Assembly (NCBI GenBank): GCA_024449915.1
Contig: JAMZAV010003230.1
Span: forward strand, 1-64,000
Length of the DNA: 64,000 nt
Origin: Sweltsa coloradensis
Taxonomy: Eukaryota > Arthropoda > Insecta > Plecoptera > Chloroperlidae
Reading direction: 5' to 3'
A program made the translations under genes and the position numbers. Shown one piece after another: positions 1 to 12,028 of this stretch. Position 1 is the first letter of the stretch, and the number at the start of each line of letters is the position of its first letter. The notes under the pieces are model-generated. The model did not search any database. It was not told the DNA's origin and was given only the letters and a program-made list of their open reading frames with translations.

Positions 1-1480
1 TAATCGTTACTTGCTCGGGGGGCAGTGTTACTTGCCCCCCCCCCCCCCACCCTACAGATACAATATTAACCGAGAGTAAAGGCGCACTAATTCTGCAGTT
101 TGAACACACTTAATCGGGTTGCTGCACACTGGTTATATTTAAAATTTGACATATAGTGCCAACAGTTAGGGGGGCAGTGTTACTTGCTCCCCCCCCCCCC
201 CCACAAAACCCAATTTTAAAAACCGAGAGAAAAGGGCGCACTAATTCGGCAGTTTGAACACCTCAATGGGGGTTTGCTCCCACACTGGTTAGTTTTTTAA
301 AAAATTTAAAATATAGTCCCAACAGTTGGGGGGGAGGGGGCCTTACTTCCCCCCCCCCCCCCCCCCCCACCATCAGATAAAATTTTAAACCGAGAGAAAA
401 GGCGCCCAAATTTCTGCAGTTTGAAAAACACTTAATGGGGTTGCCACCCAAAATGGTTATTTTTTAAAATTCCCAATTTTCCCAAACAGTTAGGGGGGCA
501 GTGTAACTAGCTCCCCCCCCCCCCCTAAAAGTTAAATTTTAAAACCGAAAAGTAAAGGGGGCACAAATTTCTGCAGTTTAAAAACACATTTAATGGGGTT
601 TGGGCTGCACACGGGTTTATTTTTAAAAATTTAACATATAGTGCTAACAGTGAGGGGGGCAGTGAAAATTTGCCCCCCCCCCCTCCCCCTTTACGATACA
701 ATTTTAAACCGAGAGAAAAAGGCGCACAAATTTCCCTGCAGTTAAACACATTTAAAATCGGGTTGCTGCCACTGGTTTTTTTAAAAATTTGACATAAAAA
801 AGTGCTAACAGTTGGGGGGGGCGGGTTTATTTGCCCCCCCCCCCCCCCCCCTTCCCGATACAATTTAACCGAGAGTAAAGGGCACAAATTCCCCCCAAGT
901 TTGAACACACTTAATCGGGTTGCTCCCACACGGTTATATTTAAAATTTAACATATAGGCTAACAGTGGGGGGGGCAGGGAAAATTTGGCCCCCCCCCCCT
1001 CACCTACAGATCAATTTTAAACCGGAGAAAAAGGGCACTAATTCGCATTTTAAACACATTAACCCCGGGTTCCCTCACACTGGTTATATTTTAAAATTTT
1101 GACTTAGTGTAACAGTTGGGGGGGAAAGGGGGTTATTTGCCCCCCCCCCCCCTACAGATACAATTTTCCCCGAGAGTAAAGGCGCACAAATTTCCTGCAG
1201 TTTGAACACACTTAATGGGGTTTGCTGCACACTTTTTTATATTTAAAAATTTGACATATGGCTAACATTTTAGGGGGGCAGTTTACTTGCTCCCCCCCCC
1301 CCCCCCCCTTTAAAAGTAAATTTTCCCAAAAAGGGAAAGGCGAAACAAATTCTGCGTTTGAAACATTTAAATGGGGTTTGCTGAAACACTGGTTATTTAA
1401 AAAAATTTTGACATATAGTGCCAACAGTTGGGGGGGCGGTGTTACTTGCCCCCCCCCCCCCCCCACCCTACAGATAAACC
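1..1480. repeat. Satellite array, unit about 150 bp (block 1)
   Basis: About ten tandem copies of one unit. Each runs through a G-run, CAGTGTTACTTGC, a C-run, ACAGATACAATATTAACCG, then AAAGGCGCACTAATTCTGCA, CACACTTAATCGGGTTGCTG and ATTTAAAATTTGACATATAG. The period was read from successive G-run/C-run landmarks (about 15, 163, 320, 490). Units differ mainly in homopolymer length and in A/T-rich substitutions. The proline/glycine-rich open frames here come from the poly-C and poly-G tracts and are not genes. Confidence 0.93.
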
Positions 1481-1499
1481 CCAACAAATTTTTTGGGGG

Positions 1500-1800
1500 T
1501 TTTCCCCGCGTCTTCCCGCGTCTTCCCGCACCCCCTTTTTCCCGCATTTCCCCGGGCGGGCCCCTTGGGACGTCCGTAGGGGTTTCCCCCCCTAGAAGTG
1601 TCCTACTGGCCAACCCGGGGGCCCCCCGTACGGACGTCCCGCGATTTTTCCCCCCCCGCGAAAAATCCCGCCGGGACGTCCCGATCTTCCCGCTATTTTC
1701 CCCGCACGGGACGTCCCGCGTTTTTCCCCGCATATCCCGCACGGGCCCGTCCCGCGATTTTCCCGCTATTTTTCCCGGTAGATCTTTTCCCGGGGTCTAG
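1500..1800. repeat. GC-rich short tandem repeat with GGGACGTCCC palindromes (block 1)
   Basis: Degenerate repeats of phrases such as CCCGCGATTTTTCCCC and the perfect palindrome GGGACGTCCC, embedded in the 150-bp satellite. The same phrase recurs at 3,720-4,080. The open frames across it are compositional artefacts. Confidence 0.8.
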
Positions 1801-1969
1801 GGGCAAAATTATGTGGGCCCTTAAACGAAAAAAATAAAAAAAAAAGTTTTAAAAAATATCGGTTACAGGGCCCTTTTTGGGTCTTTTTTTCAAACACCAT
1901 TTTGATTGCCTGTGGGTTGGAAACAAAACATGTTTTAATTGCAGGAAATTTAAAAAATTTTCAATTTTT

Positions 1970-2038
1970 GGTGCTCGAACCGGCCCAGCAGGGCGACTCT
2001 CCACTGTAAGCCCGCATCAAACCGTTACGCCAGGGAGG
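1970..2038 (-). repeat. tRNA-like segment, probable SINE head
   Basis: On the minus strand an A-box-like TGGCGTAACGG is followed about 45 nt later by a B-box-like GGTTCGAGCACC, the layout of an internal RNA polymerase III promoter. I could not fold a full cloverleaf, so this is more likely a tRNA-derived SINE remnant than a tRNA gene. Surrounding base quality looks poor. Confidence 0.4.
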
Positions 2039-2488
2039 ATGCTTGAGCGGGGGGGGAATAACCCCCTATAGATTAAAACAGAAAATCTAACCGAGAAATC
2101 TAGTTATTGTGTGCTTGCTTTGGGGCCCTATCCTTTATAGTCTTTTAAATTTTTTTGGATGTGTTGGAAAAATTGTTCAGTATTTTATACAAAAGGGTGT
2201 CCGGTATATTTTAATGTGGGTAAAGTAAAAAAGCTTTCAAAGGGCGAGCGTTTTGTTCGATATTTTGTTCTAGTTTTTGAAAAAATGCCGAGGGGGTGTA
2301 TTTTGCATAAAAAAGTATAGGCGTGGAGGCGATGCGGGTTTTGCCCAAACAAAAATAACGGTACAAATTTCTTTTGGGAACATGAAAAAAAAAATTAAAG
2401 GGACACCCAGTGAGATCTTCATATCTTTTTGCCCTCAGTTGGGAAAAGAAAAAAACCATAGATTTGGGGGGAAAATTTTTTGTTTACT

Positions 2489-3300
2489 GGGAAAAGTTTC
2501 GAAAAACGTTTTTTTCGGGGGGAGGCGTGTTATTGGTGAGCGTAATTGGTGAATTGGCGGCTATGTGTTATTCAGATGGTTTTTTAAATTGTTTTCTTTT
2601 TCCCCCTTTTGCAAAGGGGCTGCGGGGACCGCTTGGTAATTTTTTTTTAATTTTACCGACGAGATATGAGGTTTCGGGGGCGAAAATTATATTACCCCAC
2701 TACATTAAAATCGAAAAAGCATGTAGGTAAGATTTAAAAAAAATAATTTTTTTCTATTACGCACAATACCACGAATATTTAAATTTTTAAATACCCAATT
2801 TGGGTAAAGCATTTTTGGTGGTATATAAGTCAAAAAAATTTAAAAAAAGTCGTAAAAAAAACGTTAAAAATTTTGATTTTTTTGTGAGAAATTTAAATTT
2901 TTTTATTTCGCTCAAATTTTTACGCGAATTTTTTAACTCATAAAATTTAAAGGGTTTTGCGAAAAAAACATTACAAACGAATAAAGCATTTAGGGGAGAG
3001 GTTTTAAATCGGAAAAAATTTTTTTTTTAAAAAAAACGAAATATTTCGGGAAAAAAAGCGACGTGGCTCGTGGCAGTTTCTAAGTTTTTAAAAAAAACAA
3101 AAAGGGCCCTTTTGAAAATTTCACGGGGGATTGCCAATTGGAGTATCGGTTTAAACCGGAAACGTGTTTTAAAAAACCCCATCAAAAAAAACAAACGGAA
3201 AGAAGGGAAAAAAACATTCCGGGAAATTTTTTTTTTCCCGTGTAGTTTAAATGGAATCTTTGCTTCGTCATACAAAAATGTTTACAGGGGGAAAAATGAA
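2489..3300 (-). repeat. Degraded copy of the GTAGCGAGCG interspersed repeat
   Basis: Read on the minus strand this follows the copies at 16,604-17,412 and 43,619-44,964 from end to end. Landmarks include CGTAATTGGTG followed by GGCGGCTATGTG, AAAGCATGTAGGT, and AATTGGAGTATCGGTTTA. The differences are mostly expanded homopolymers, as in TTTTAAAAAACCCC where other copies read GTTAACAAACAC. That pattern looks more like consensus error than ordinary mutational decay. Confidence 0.7.
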
Positions 3301-3719
3301 AGCAGGCCAAAAGCCCAAAAGAATTATCTGCATAAAAAAATTTAATGTTATTTCGCGTGTGCGAAAGAATTTTTGGGTCCGTGGGCCCGGGAAATAAAAA
3401 TAAAAAAAAAACGTTTACAAAAATTTCCTTTGAATTTTAAAAATATAAACACAAAAATTTTTTTTTTTTAATTTTTTTTAATTGAAAAGCTTTTTGTTTA
3501 ATTTTAAAAAATAAAAAAACTAATAATATATTTTTACCAAGGTATTTGGGTTTTCGGTTTTTTTTAAAAATGTACACACACAACTCTTTGTGGTGGAGAT
3601 TGACTGAAGTACAAAAATTTCCATTTTGTTTCACAGGGAAAATAGTAAATTATGTTTACTAACGGACGTTTTTAATTACGGGGATTTCAGTTTACCCTAC
3701 GTATCTTATCCCCAATCCC
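3300..3719. other. AT-rich unassigned spacer
   Basis: Very AT-rich sequence with long A and T runs between the degraded repeat and the GC-rich array. I see no coding region, RNA gene or clear repeat landmark. Confidence 0.5.
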
Positions 3720-4080
3720 TTCTTCGCGGGAACTATGCGGGAAGTCCCCGGGCTTTCCCAACACAGGGATCCTTAATTGCCCCCGCGGGTCCCGTCGGGA
3801 CGTCCCGTGCTTTTCCCCCAGACGGACGCCTTAACTTCCCCCGGGGTCCGTGCGGGATCCCCTACTTTCCCCCCGACGGGACGTCCCCTTAACCTTCCCC
3901 TTTCGCTTCCCGTGCGGGACGTCCCCCTGCTTTCCCCGCGCTTCCCCTGAGGGACGTCCCTAACCTTCCCGCGGGCCGTGCGGGGGTTTCCCCTGCTTTC
4001 CCAGACACGGGGCGTCCCCTACCTTCCCTCGCGGGTCCCGGCGGGAGTCCCGCTTCCCCCAGTTAAACCCCCATTTCCCC
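3720..4080. repeat. GC-rich tandem repeat, unit about 37 bp, with GGGACGTCCC (block 2)
   Basis: GGGACGTCCC or a one-base variant recurs at about 3,797, 3,853, 3,878, 3,916, 3,951, 3,981 and 4,009, a spacing of roughly 25-56 bp centred on the high thirties. It is separated by CTTTCCCC and AACCTTCCC phrases. The palindrome contains the cAMP-response-element core ACGT, but nothing suggests regulatory use. Confidence 0.75.
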
Positions 4081-4099
4081 TTTAAATTTCCCCACGGGG

Positions 4100-5031
4100 C
4101 CCGATATAATGTTTGTTGGGAAAATTTAAACCCAGAGTAAAGGCCACAATTTTCAGTTTGAACCACTTAAACGGGTTTGCTGCACACGGTTATATTAAAA
4201 ATTTTACATATGTGCCAACATTGGGGGGGGAGTGTTACTTGCTCCCCCCCCACCCCTACAGATACAATATTAACCGCAAGTAAAGCGACTAATTCGCAGT
4301 TTGAAAACACTTAATCGGTTTCTGAAAATGGTTTTATTTTAAAAATTTTAAAATATGCTAACAGTTGGGGGCAGTGTTTTCTTGCTCCCCCCCCCCCCCC
4401 CTACAGTACAATATTAACCGAGGTAAAAGGGACACTAATTTTGCAGTTTTGAACACACTTTAAAGGGTTTGCAGCACACTGGTTATATTTAAAATTTAAA
4501 ATATAGTGCTAACAGTTGGGGGGCAGTGTTCTCTTTCTCCCCCCCCCCCACCCTACCAATACAATATTAACCCCCAAAAATAAAGGGGCCTATTTTTTGC
4601 GTTTTGAACACACTTAATCGGGTTGCTGCACACTGGTTTTATTTAAAAATTTTAAAAATTAGTGCCCAAAAGTTAGGGGGGGCAGTGTTACTACTCCCCC
4701 CCCCCCCTACGTTACAATATTAACCGTAAGAAAGGGGCACTAATTCTGCAGTTTTAACACACTTAATCGGGTTGCGCACACTGGTTATATTTAAAATTGA
4801 CATAAGTGCCAAACAGTTAGGGGGGAGTGTTATTGCTCCCCCCCCCCCCCCTACAGATCAATATTTAACCGCAAGTAAAAAGGGGCACTAATTTGCAGTT
4901 TTAAAACATTAATCGGGGTTTCTGCCCACTGGTTATATTAAAATTTAAAAAAATTTGGCTAACAGTGAGGGGGCAGTGTTACTTTCTCCCCCCCCCCCCC
5001 TACAGTACAAATTTAACCCCAAAAGGGTTTT

Positions 5032-5062
<31 letters not shown>

Positions 5063-8000
5063 GGCCCCCCCCCCCCCCCCCCCAAAAAAAATTTCCCTTT
5101 GCAGTTGAACACATTAATGGGTTTCTGCACACTGGTTTATTTAAAAATTTGACATATAGTGCCAAAAGTTAGGGGGGGAGGTTCTTGGTCCCCCCCCCCC
5201 ACCCTACAATACAATATTAACCCAAGTAAAAGGGGCAATAATTCTGCAGTTTTTAACACACTTTAAACGGGTTTTCTGCACATGGTTATATTTAAATTGA
5301 CATATGTGCCAACAGTTAGGGGGGGAGTTTTATTGCTCCCCCCCCCCCCACCTACATCAATTTAAACCCAAAAATAAAGGCGCACTAATTCTGAGTTTGA
5401 AAAAACCTTAATCGGGTTGTTCACACTGGTAATTAAAAATTTTACATATAGTGCCCAAAAGTTAGGGGGGGAGTGTTTCTTTCTCCCCCCCCCCCCCACC
5501 CTACAGTTACAATATTAACCGAAAATAAAGGCGCACTAATTCTGCATTGAACACACTAATCGGGTTGCTGCCCAAGGTTTAAATTTAAAAAATTTTACAT
5601 ATGTGCCCAAAAGTTTGGGGGGAGTGTTATTGCCCCCCCCCCCCCACCCCCCTACAAAAATATTAACCCCAAGTAAAAGGGGCACTAAACTCAGTTTGAA
5701 CACACTTAATCGGGTTTCTCAACTGGTTATATTTTTAAAATTTGACAATTTGTGCCAACAGTTAGGGGGCAGTGTTACTTGCCCCCCCCCCCACCCCACA
5801 GATAAATATTAACCGCAATAAAGGCCACTAATTCGCAGTTTGAACACACTTAACGGTTGCGCACATGGTTATATTTAAAATAAAAATATAGTGCCAAAAG
5901 TTAGGGGGGCAGGTTACTTGCCCCCCCCCCCCCCCCCCCCCCCCCTACGAACAATATTAACCGAAGTAAAAACGCACTAATTCTGCAGTTTGAAAACACT
6001 TAATCGGGGGCTGCACACTGGTTATATTTAAATTTTAAAATTGTGCAAAAGTTTGGGGGCGTGTTACTTCCCCCCCCCCCCACCCTCAAAAACAATATTA
6101 ACCGAATAAAGGCCAAATTTTTGCAGTTTGAACAACTTAATCGGGTTGTGCACACTGGTTTTTTTTAAAATTTTAATATGTGCCCAAAAGTTGGGGGGGG
6201 AGTGTAATTGCCCCCCCCCCCCCCCCCCCACAGATACAATATTAACCGAAGTAAAGGCGCCCCTAATTCTGCATTTGAAAACTTAATCGGGTTTTCTGCA
6301 CATGGTTTTAAATTTTAAAATTACATATAGGCCCAAAAGTTGGGGGGCATGTACTTGCTCCCCCCCCCCCCCCCCCCCAAAAAACAAAATTAACCGAGAG
6401 TAAAGGCGCACTAATTCTGCAGTTTGAACACACTTAAAGGGGTTGTGCACATGGTTATATTTAAAAATTTCATATAGTGCCCAAAAGTTAGGGGGGCAGT
6501 GTACTTTCTCCCCCCCCCCCCCCTAAAAATCAATAAACCCCAAAAAAAGGCGTACTAATTCTGCAGTTTGAACACACTTAATCGGGTTGCAGCACACTGG
6601 TTATATTTAAAAATTTAAAATATAGTGCTAACAGTTGGGGGGCAGTGTTACTTGCTCCCCCCCCCCCCACCCTACAGATACAATATTAACCGAAGTAAAA
6701 GGGGCACTAATTCTGCGTTTGAAAAAAACTTAATCGGTTTGCTGCACACTGGTTATATATAAAATTTAAAATATAGTGCCAACAGTTAGGGGGGGAGTGT
6801 ACTTTCTCCCCCCCCCCCCCCTTCAGAACAATTTTTAAACCCAGGTAAAGGGCACTAATTCTCAGTTGAAACACCAACGGGTTGCTGACCTGGTTTTTAT
6901 TTAAATTTCATATAGTGCCAACAGTTTTGGGGGCAGTTTTACTTCCCCCCCCCCCCCCCCCCTAAGATACAATATTTAACCCAGAGTAAAGGGGCACTAA
7001 TTCTGCAGTTTGAAACACTTAATGGGTTGCTGCACACTGGGTTTTATTTAAAAATTTACATATAGTGCTACAGTGGGGGGCAGTTTACTTCCCCCCCCCC
7101 CCCCCCCCCACCCCCAGAAACAATATTAACCAGAGTAAAGGCCCTACTAATTCTGCAGTTTGAACACACTTAATCGGGTTCGGGACCACTGGTTATATTT
7201 AAAATTTGACATATTTGTGCTAACAGTTAGGGGGGGAGTGGTTTTCTTTCCCCCCCACCAAACCCCCCCCCCCACAGGAAAACAATATTAACCGAAGTAA
7301 AGGCGCACTAATTCCCGGGAGTTTGAACACACTTTAAAGGGTTTTCCCGAAAACTGGTTATATTTAAAATTTTAAAAAATAGTGTAAAAAGGTTGGGGGG
7401 GGAGTGTTACTTGTCCCCCCCCCAAACCCCCCTACAGATACAATTTTTAAACCCAGAGTAAAGGGACCCCTAATTCGCCCGTTTGAACACACGTAATCGG
7501 GTTGCTGCCCCAAGAGTTTTTATTTAAAAAATTTTTACATATAGCGCCAAAAAGTAAGGGGGGGGGTTGGGTTTCTTGCTACCCCCCCCCCCCCCCCCCA
7601 CCTTAAATTACAATTTTAACCCCCCCCAAGGGAAAAAGGCGCACTAATTCTAATGTTTTAACACACTTAATCGGGTTTCCGCACACTGGTTATATTTTAA
7701 AAAATTTTACATATAGTGCCAAAAAATAAGGGGGGCAGTGTTACTTTCTCCCCCCCCCCAAACCCCTTTTGAAAAAAAAATTAACCCCCAAGTAAAGGGG
7801 CACTAATTTTGCGTTTGAACACACTCAATCGGGTTGGCCGAAAACCCCAGTTATATTTAAAAAATTTGGGCATATAGCGCCAAAAGTAAGGGGGGGAGTG
7901 TTACTTGGGTACCCCCCCCACCCCCCACCCTTAAGTTACAAAATTTTTCCCCAAGTAAAAAGGGGCCCCCTAATTTTTAATGTTTGAACACAAATTAATC

Positions 8001-10600
8001 GGGTTTCTGCACAATGGTTATATTTAAAAAATTTTACATATAGTGCCAAAAAATAAAGGGGGGGGATTATTTGCTCCCCCCCCCCAAACCCTTTAGGAAA
8101 AAAAAAATTAACCCCAAGTAAAGGCGCCCCTAATTCTGCGTTTGAAAAACACTTTAATCGGGTTGCAGCACCCCGGTTATATTTTTTAAAAATTTTAATA
8201 TTGTGCCCAAAAGTTAGGGGGGTTGTGTTACTTGCTTCCCCCCCCCAAAAACCCTTTTTGAAAAAAAAAAATTTAAACCCAAAAATAAAGGCGTAAATAA
8301 TTCTGCCAAATTTTAAAAACACTTAATCGGGTTGCTGCACACTGGTTATATTTAAAATTTCAAATATAGTACTAACAAATGGGGGGCAGTGTAACTTGCT
8401 CCCCTCCCCCACCATTTAGAAAAAAATATTAACCGAAAGTAAAGGCGCACTAATTTTTGCGTTTTAAACAACTTATTGGGTTGCTGCACCCCTGGGGTTT
8501 TAAATTAAAAAAAATTTAAAAAAATTTGTGCTCCCCGTTGGGGGGAAAATGGATTGCTCCCCCCCCCCCCCCCAACCCTTTAGAAAAAAATATTTAACCC
8601 AATGTAAAAAGGGGTAAATTTTGCAGTTTGAAACATTAATCGGGTTGCAGAAAAATAGTTTTATTTAAAATTTTTTAAAAATAGTGCAAGAGTTGGGGGG
8701 GAGTGTTACTTGCTCCCCCCCCCCCCCACCCTTTTTGAAAAAATATTTTTAACCCAAAATAAAGGCGCCCCAAATTTTGGGGTTTGAAAAAACACTTAAC
8801 GGGTTGCCCCACATGGTTATATTTAAAAAAAAAGAAAAATAGTGCAACAGTTTGGGGGGCAGTGTAACTTTCCCCCCCCCCCCCCCCACCCTACAGGGTA
8901 CAATATTTAAACCCAAAATAAAGGGTACTAAATTTTGCAGTTTTAACACACTAAATCGGGTTTTCTGCAAAACTGGATATTTAAAAATTTCCTATAGTGC
9001 CAACAGGTTTTTGGGGGGGAGTGTAAAAATTGTCCCCCCCCCCCCCCCTAAAGATACAAAAATTTTAAACCCAGAGTTAAAGGCGCCCCTAAATCTGCAG
9101 TTTGAACACATTAATCGGGGTTTCTGCACACTGGGGTTTTATTTTAAAATGAATATAGTTTCCAACAGTTAGGGGGGGAGGTTACTTGCTCCCCCCCCCC
9201 CCCCCCCCCCCCCCCAAGAACAATATTAACCGGGAAAATAAAGGCGTACTAATTCTGCAGTTTTGGGAAAACACTTAAAGGGGTTTCAGCACACTTGGGG
9301 GGTTTTATTTAAAATTTTACATTTTAGTTTCCCAAAAAGTTGGGGGAGTGGGAACGGGTCCCCCCCCCCCCACCCTTTTCAGATACAATAAACCCAGAGT
9401 TAAAAAAGGGCCCCTAATTTCGCAGTTTGAACCACTTTAAACGGGTTGCAGCACACGGTTATATTTAAAATTTTACATATAGTGCCAAAAAGTTAGGGGG
9501 GGAGTTTACTTGCTCCCCCACCCCCCCCCCCCCCCCCCCCACAGTACAATATTTAAACCCCAAGAAAGGGGCATAATTCTGCAGTTTGAAAACAATCAAA
9601 CGGGTTGGGTGGGACACGGGTTTTATTTTAAAAAAAGACATATAGTGCCCCAAAAGTTAGGGGGGCAGGGGGTTTCTTGCTCCCCCCCCCCCCCCCCCTA
9701 CAGTACCCTATTAAAACCCCAAGTAAAGGCGCCCCTAATTTTGAGTTTGAAAAACACTCAATGGTTTGAGCAACCCCTGGTTTTAAATTTAAAAATTTTA
9801 CATATGTACAAAAAGGTTTGGGGGGCAGTGTAACTTGCTCCCCCCCCCCCCCCTTTCAGTTTTCAAAAATTTTAACCCCAAATTTAAAAGGGGCACTAAT
9901 TTTGCAGTTTGGAAAACCCCTCAATCGGGTTTCTGAACACTGGTTATATTTAAAAAATTTTACATATGTGCCAAAAATTAGGGGGGGAGTGTTACTTTCT
10001 CCCCCCCACCCCCCCCCCCCTCGTTAAAAATTTTAAACCCCCAATTTAAAAGGGGCCTAAATTGCAGGGTTTAACAGACTTTAAATTTGGGGTTTCTGCC
10101 CATACTAATTTTTAAATTTGACATATAGGGGAACAGTTGGGGGGGGGGGGGGGGGGGGCAAGCTAGACTTAAAAACCCCGCCACCCCTTTTAAAAGCAAT
10201 TTTTATTTAAAAAAAAGGCGGGACTAATTCTGCGGTTTTGGGCAAAACTAAATCGGGTTTTCGGGCCCCAAATAGTTATATTTTTAAATTTTGACATTTA
10301 GTGCGAACAGTTAAGGGGGGTGTGTCAGCGTTACTTGCCCCCAACCCCACCCCCCCACAACATTAAGATGCAAATTTAGCCGAAAGTGAATGCGCACAAA
10401 TTTTGCTTTTTGGACACACTAAATCGTGTTGTGGCATACTAGTTATGTTTAAAATTTGACATAAAATGCTAACAGTTGGGAGGGGGGAGGGGCAGCGATA
10501 ATTGCCCTTCTACCCCCATGCTTTAGATGCAATTTTAACCGAAAGTAAAGGCGCATTAAATCTACGGTTTGGACACACTACATCGGAGTGCCACTTTCCA
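4100..10600. repeat. Satellite array, unit about 150 bp (block 2)
   Basis: About forty tandem units of the family at 1-1,480, in the same orientation. Each keeps a run of 5-8 G, a spacer of about 14 nt and a run of 8-20 C. Units from 10,150 rightward diverge (CATTAAGATGCAAATTTAGC) and the array fades out near 10,600. No gene is supported. Confidence 0.93.
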
Positions 10601-10670
10601 ATTATATTTAACTTTTGAGAGTTAGTTGGGACCAAGTTCACGGACCTCGAATCGAATCGAATCTAATCAA

Positions 10671-10750
10671 GTCAAGTCAAGTCAAGTCAAGTCAAGTCAA
10701 GTCAAGTCAAGTCAAGTCAAGTCAAGTCAAGTCAAGTCAAGTCAAGTCAA
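10671..10750. repeat. Microsatellite (GTCAA)16
   Basis: Sixteen perfect GTCAA units at the right edge of the satellite block, preceded by a short (TCGAA)-type run. The serine/glutamine-rich frame through it is an artefact. Confidence 0.97.
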
Positions 10751-10768
10751 GTGGAGCACTGGGCACTA

Positions 10769-11397
10769 AAGGCTATTCGACCGCGTTTTTCTATTTTCCA
10801 AAATATGCTTCCAAGTCAAAATAATAGTGAATGGCTTTGAAACCTGACTATTTTAGAAATCAAAAATATTTTCTTCAAATTTTTCTGATTCGGTACACGG
10901 CCAATATAGCCACCTCAAAATAATTTCCAGCTTCAATTCGCCAAGGCACACCATTCAACGTAGGGTGTTGTGTTTTTGTGACATTCATTTTCAACTGTTT
11001 TTCTATGGACTGACTGAGAGAAAAAAGATTTATTTTAACAATTGTCTTTTCTGCGAATTTTTTCGTTTGGCGGTATTTTTTACCGATTTGTACCGCCAAA
11101 CAAAAAAATTCGCAAGAAAGACAATTGTTAAAAAAAATATTTTTTCTCTCAGTCAGTCTATAGAAAACTAGTTGAAAATTAATGTCACTAAAGCACAACA
11201 CCCTACGTTGAATGATGTGCCTTGGCGAATTGAAGTTTGAAATTATTTTGAGATGGCTATATTGGACGTGTACCGGATCAGAAAAATTTGAAAAAAATAT
11301 TTTTGATTTTCTAAAATAGCCAGGTTTCAAAGCCATTAACTATGTTTTGACTTGGAAGCATATTTTGGAAAATAGAAAAACGCGGTCGAATAGCCTT
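10769..11397. mobile_element. Long palindromic (foldback) element P1
   Basis: Two arms of about 300 bp are inverted copies of each other. The left end starts AAGGCTATTCGACCGCG and the right end finishes CGCGGTCGAATAGCCTT. The centre lies near 11,068-11,098, around GCGGTATTTTTTACCG. Arms differ at roughly one base in ten, so the structure is old rather than a read-folding artefact. It abuts TTAA at its right end. No transposase is present, so it would be non-autonomous. Open frames on both strands are arm echoes. Confidence 0.88.
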
Positions 11398-12028
11398 AAG
11401 GGGAATCCCTAGACCCAAATATGATTTCTAAAGAATGCAGTAAAGACGTCTGAAAAGTAAGTCGAATGTAAGAGGGGCTTAATAAAAGAGCGGATAATTT
11501 TTTGAAATTTTTTTGACGGGACATAACCTCAGAATCAACAATTGTATTCAAATTACTGGAATCAGTTGCTCAAGTTCAAAATTGAATTTTTAGCAGCGGT
11601 TTTTTGTATATTATTTCTACACTCCTTTATCTACAACCTAAATATAAGTATTATTGGTTTTATATGGTTTGTGGCGTTGCACGATTTTTTCCGTTAAACG
11701 GTAAAAAATTTGAAATTGTACCGGCAGGCGAAAAAAATTGTGCAACGCAACAAAACATATAAATCCAAAAATCCTTTTATTTAGGTTGTAGATAAAGGAG
11801 TATAGAAATAATATACAAAAAACCGCTGCTAAAAATTCAATTTTGAACTTGAGCAACTGATTCCAGTAATTTGAATACAATTGTTGATTCTGAGGTTATG
11901 TCCCGTCAAAAAAATTTCAAAAAAATTATCCGCTCATTTATTAAGCCCCTCTTACATTCTACTTACTTTTCAGACGTCTTTACTGCATTCTTAAAAAATC
12001 ATATTTGGGTCTAGGGATTCCCCTTAAG
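11395..12028. mobile_element. Long palindromic (foldback) element P2
   Basis: It begins CTTAAGGGGAATCCCTAG and ends with the inverse, CTAGGGATTCCCCTTAAG. The arms of about 300 bp match in inverted orientation, with the centre around 11,690-11,715. TTAA lies at both termini. The loop region carries a GGTAAAAAATTT / ACCG motif resembling the centre of the neighbouring palindrome. No coding capacity. Confidence 0.88.

Noticed and set aside
263..1800. Proline- and glycine-rich open frames on both strands
   Set aside because: They are translations of poly-C/poly-G satellite tracts and recur with the repeat period.
1..10600. CRISPR-like array (regular repeats)
   Set aside because: Units are contiguous with no unique spacers, the unit is too long, and the context is eukaryotic.
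10875..11336. 153-residue minus-strand frame within P1
   Set aside because: It spans both palindrome arms, so it reads the same sequence twice; no protein signature.
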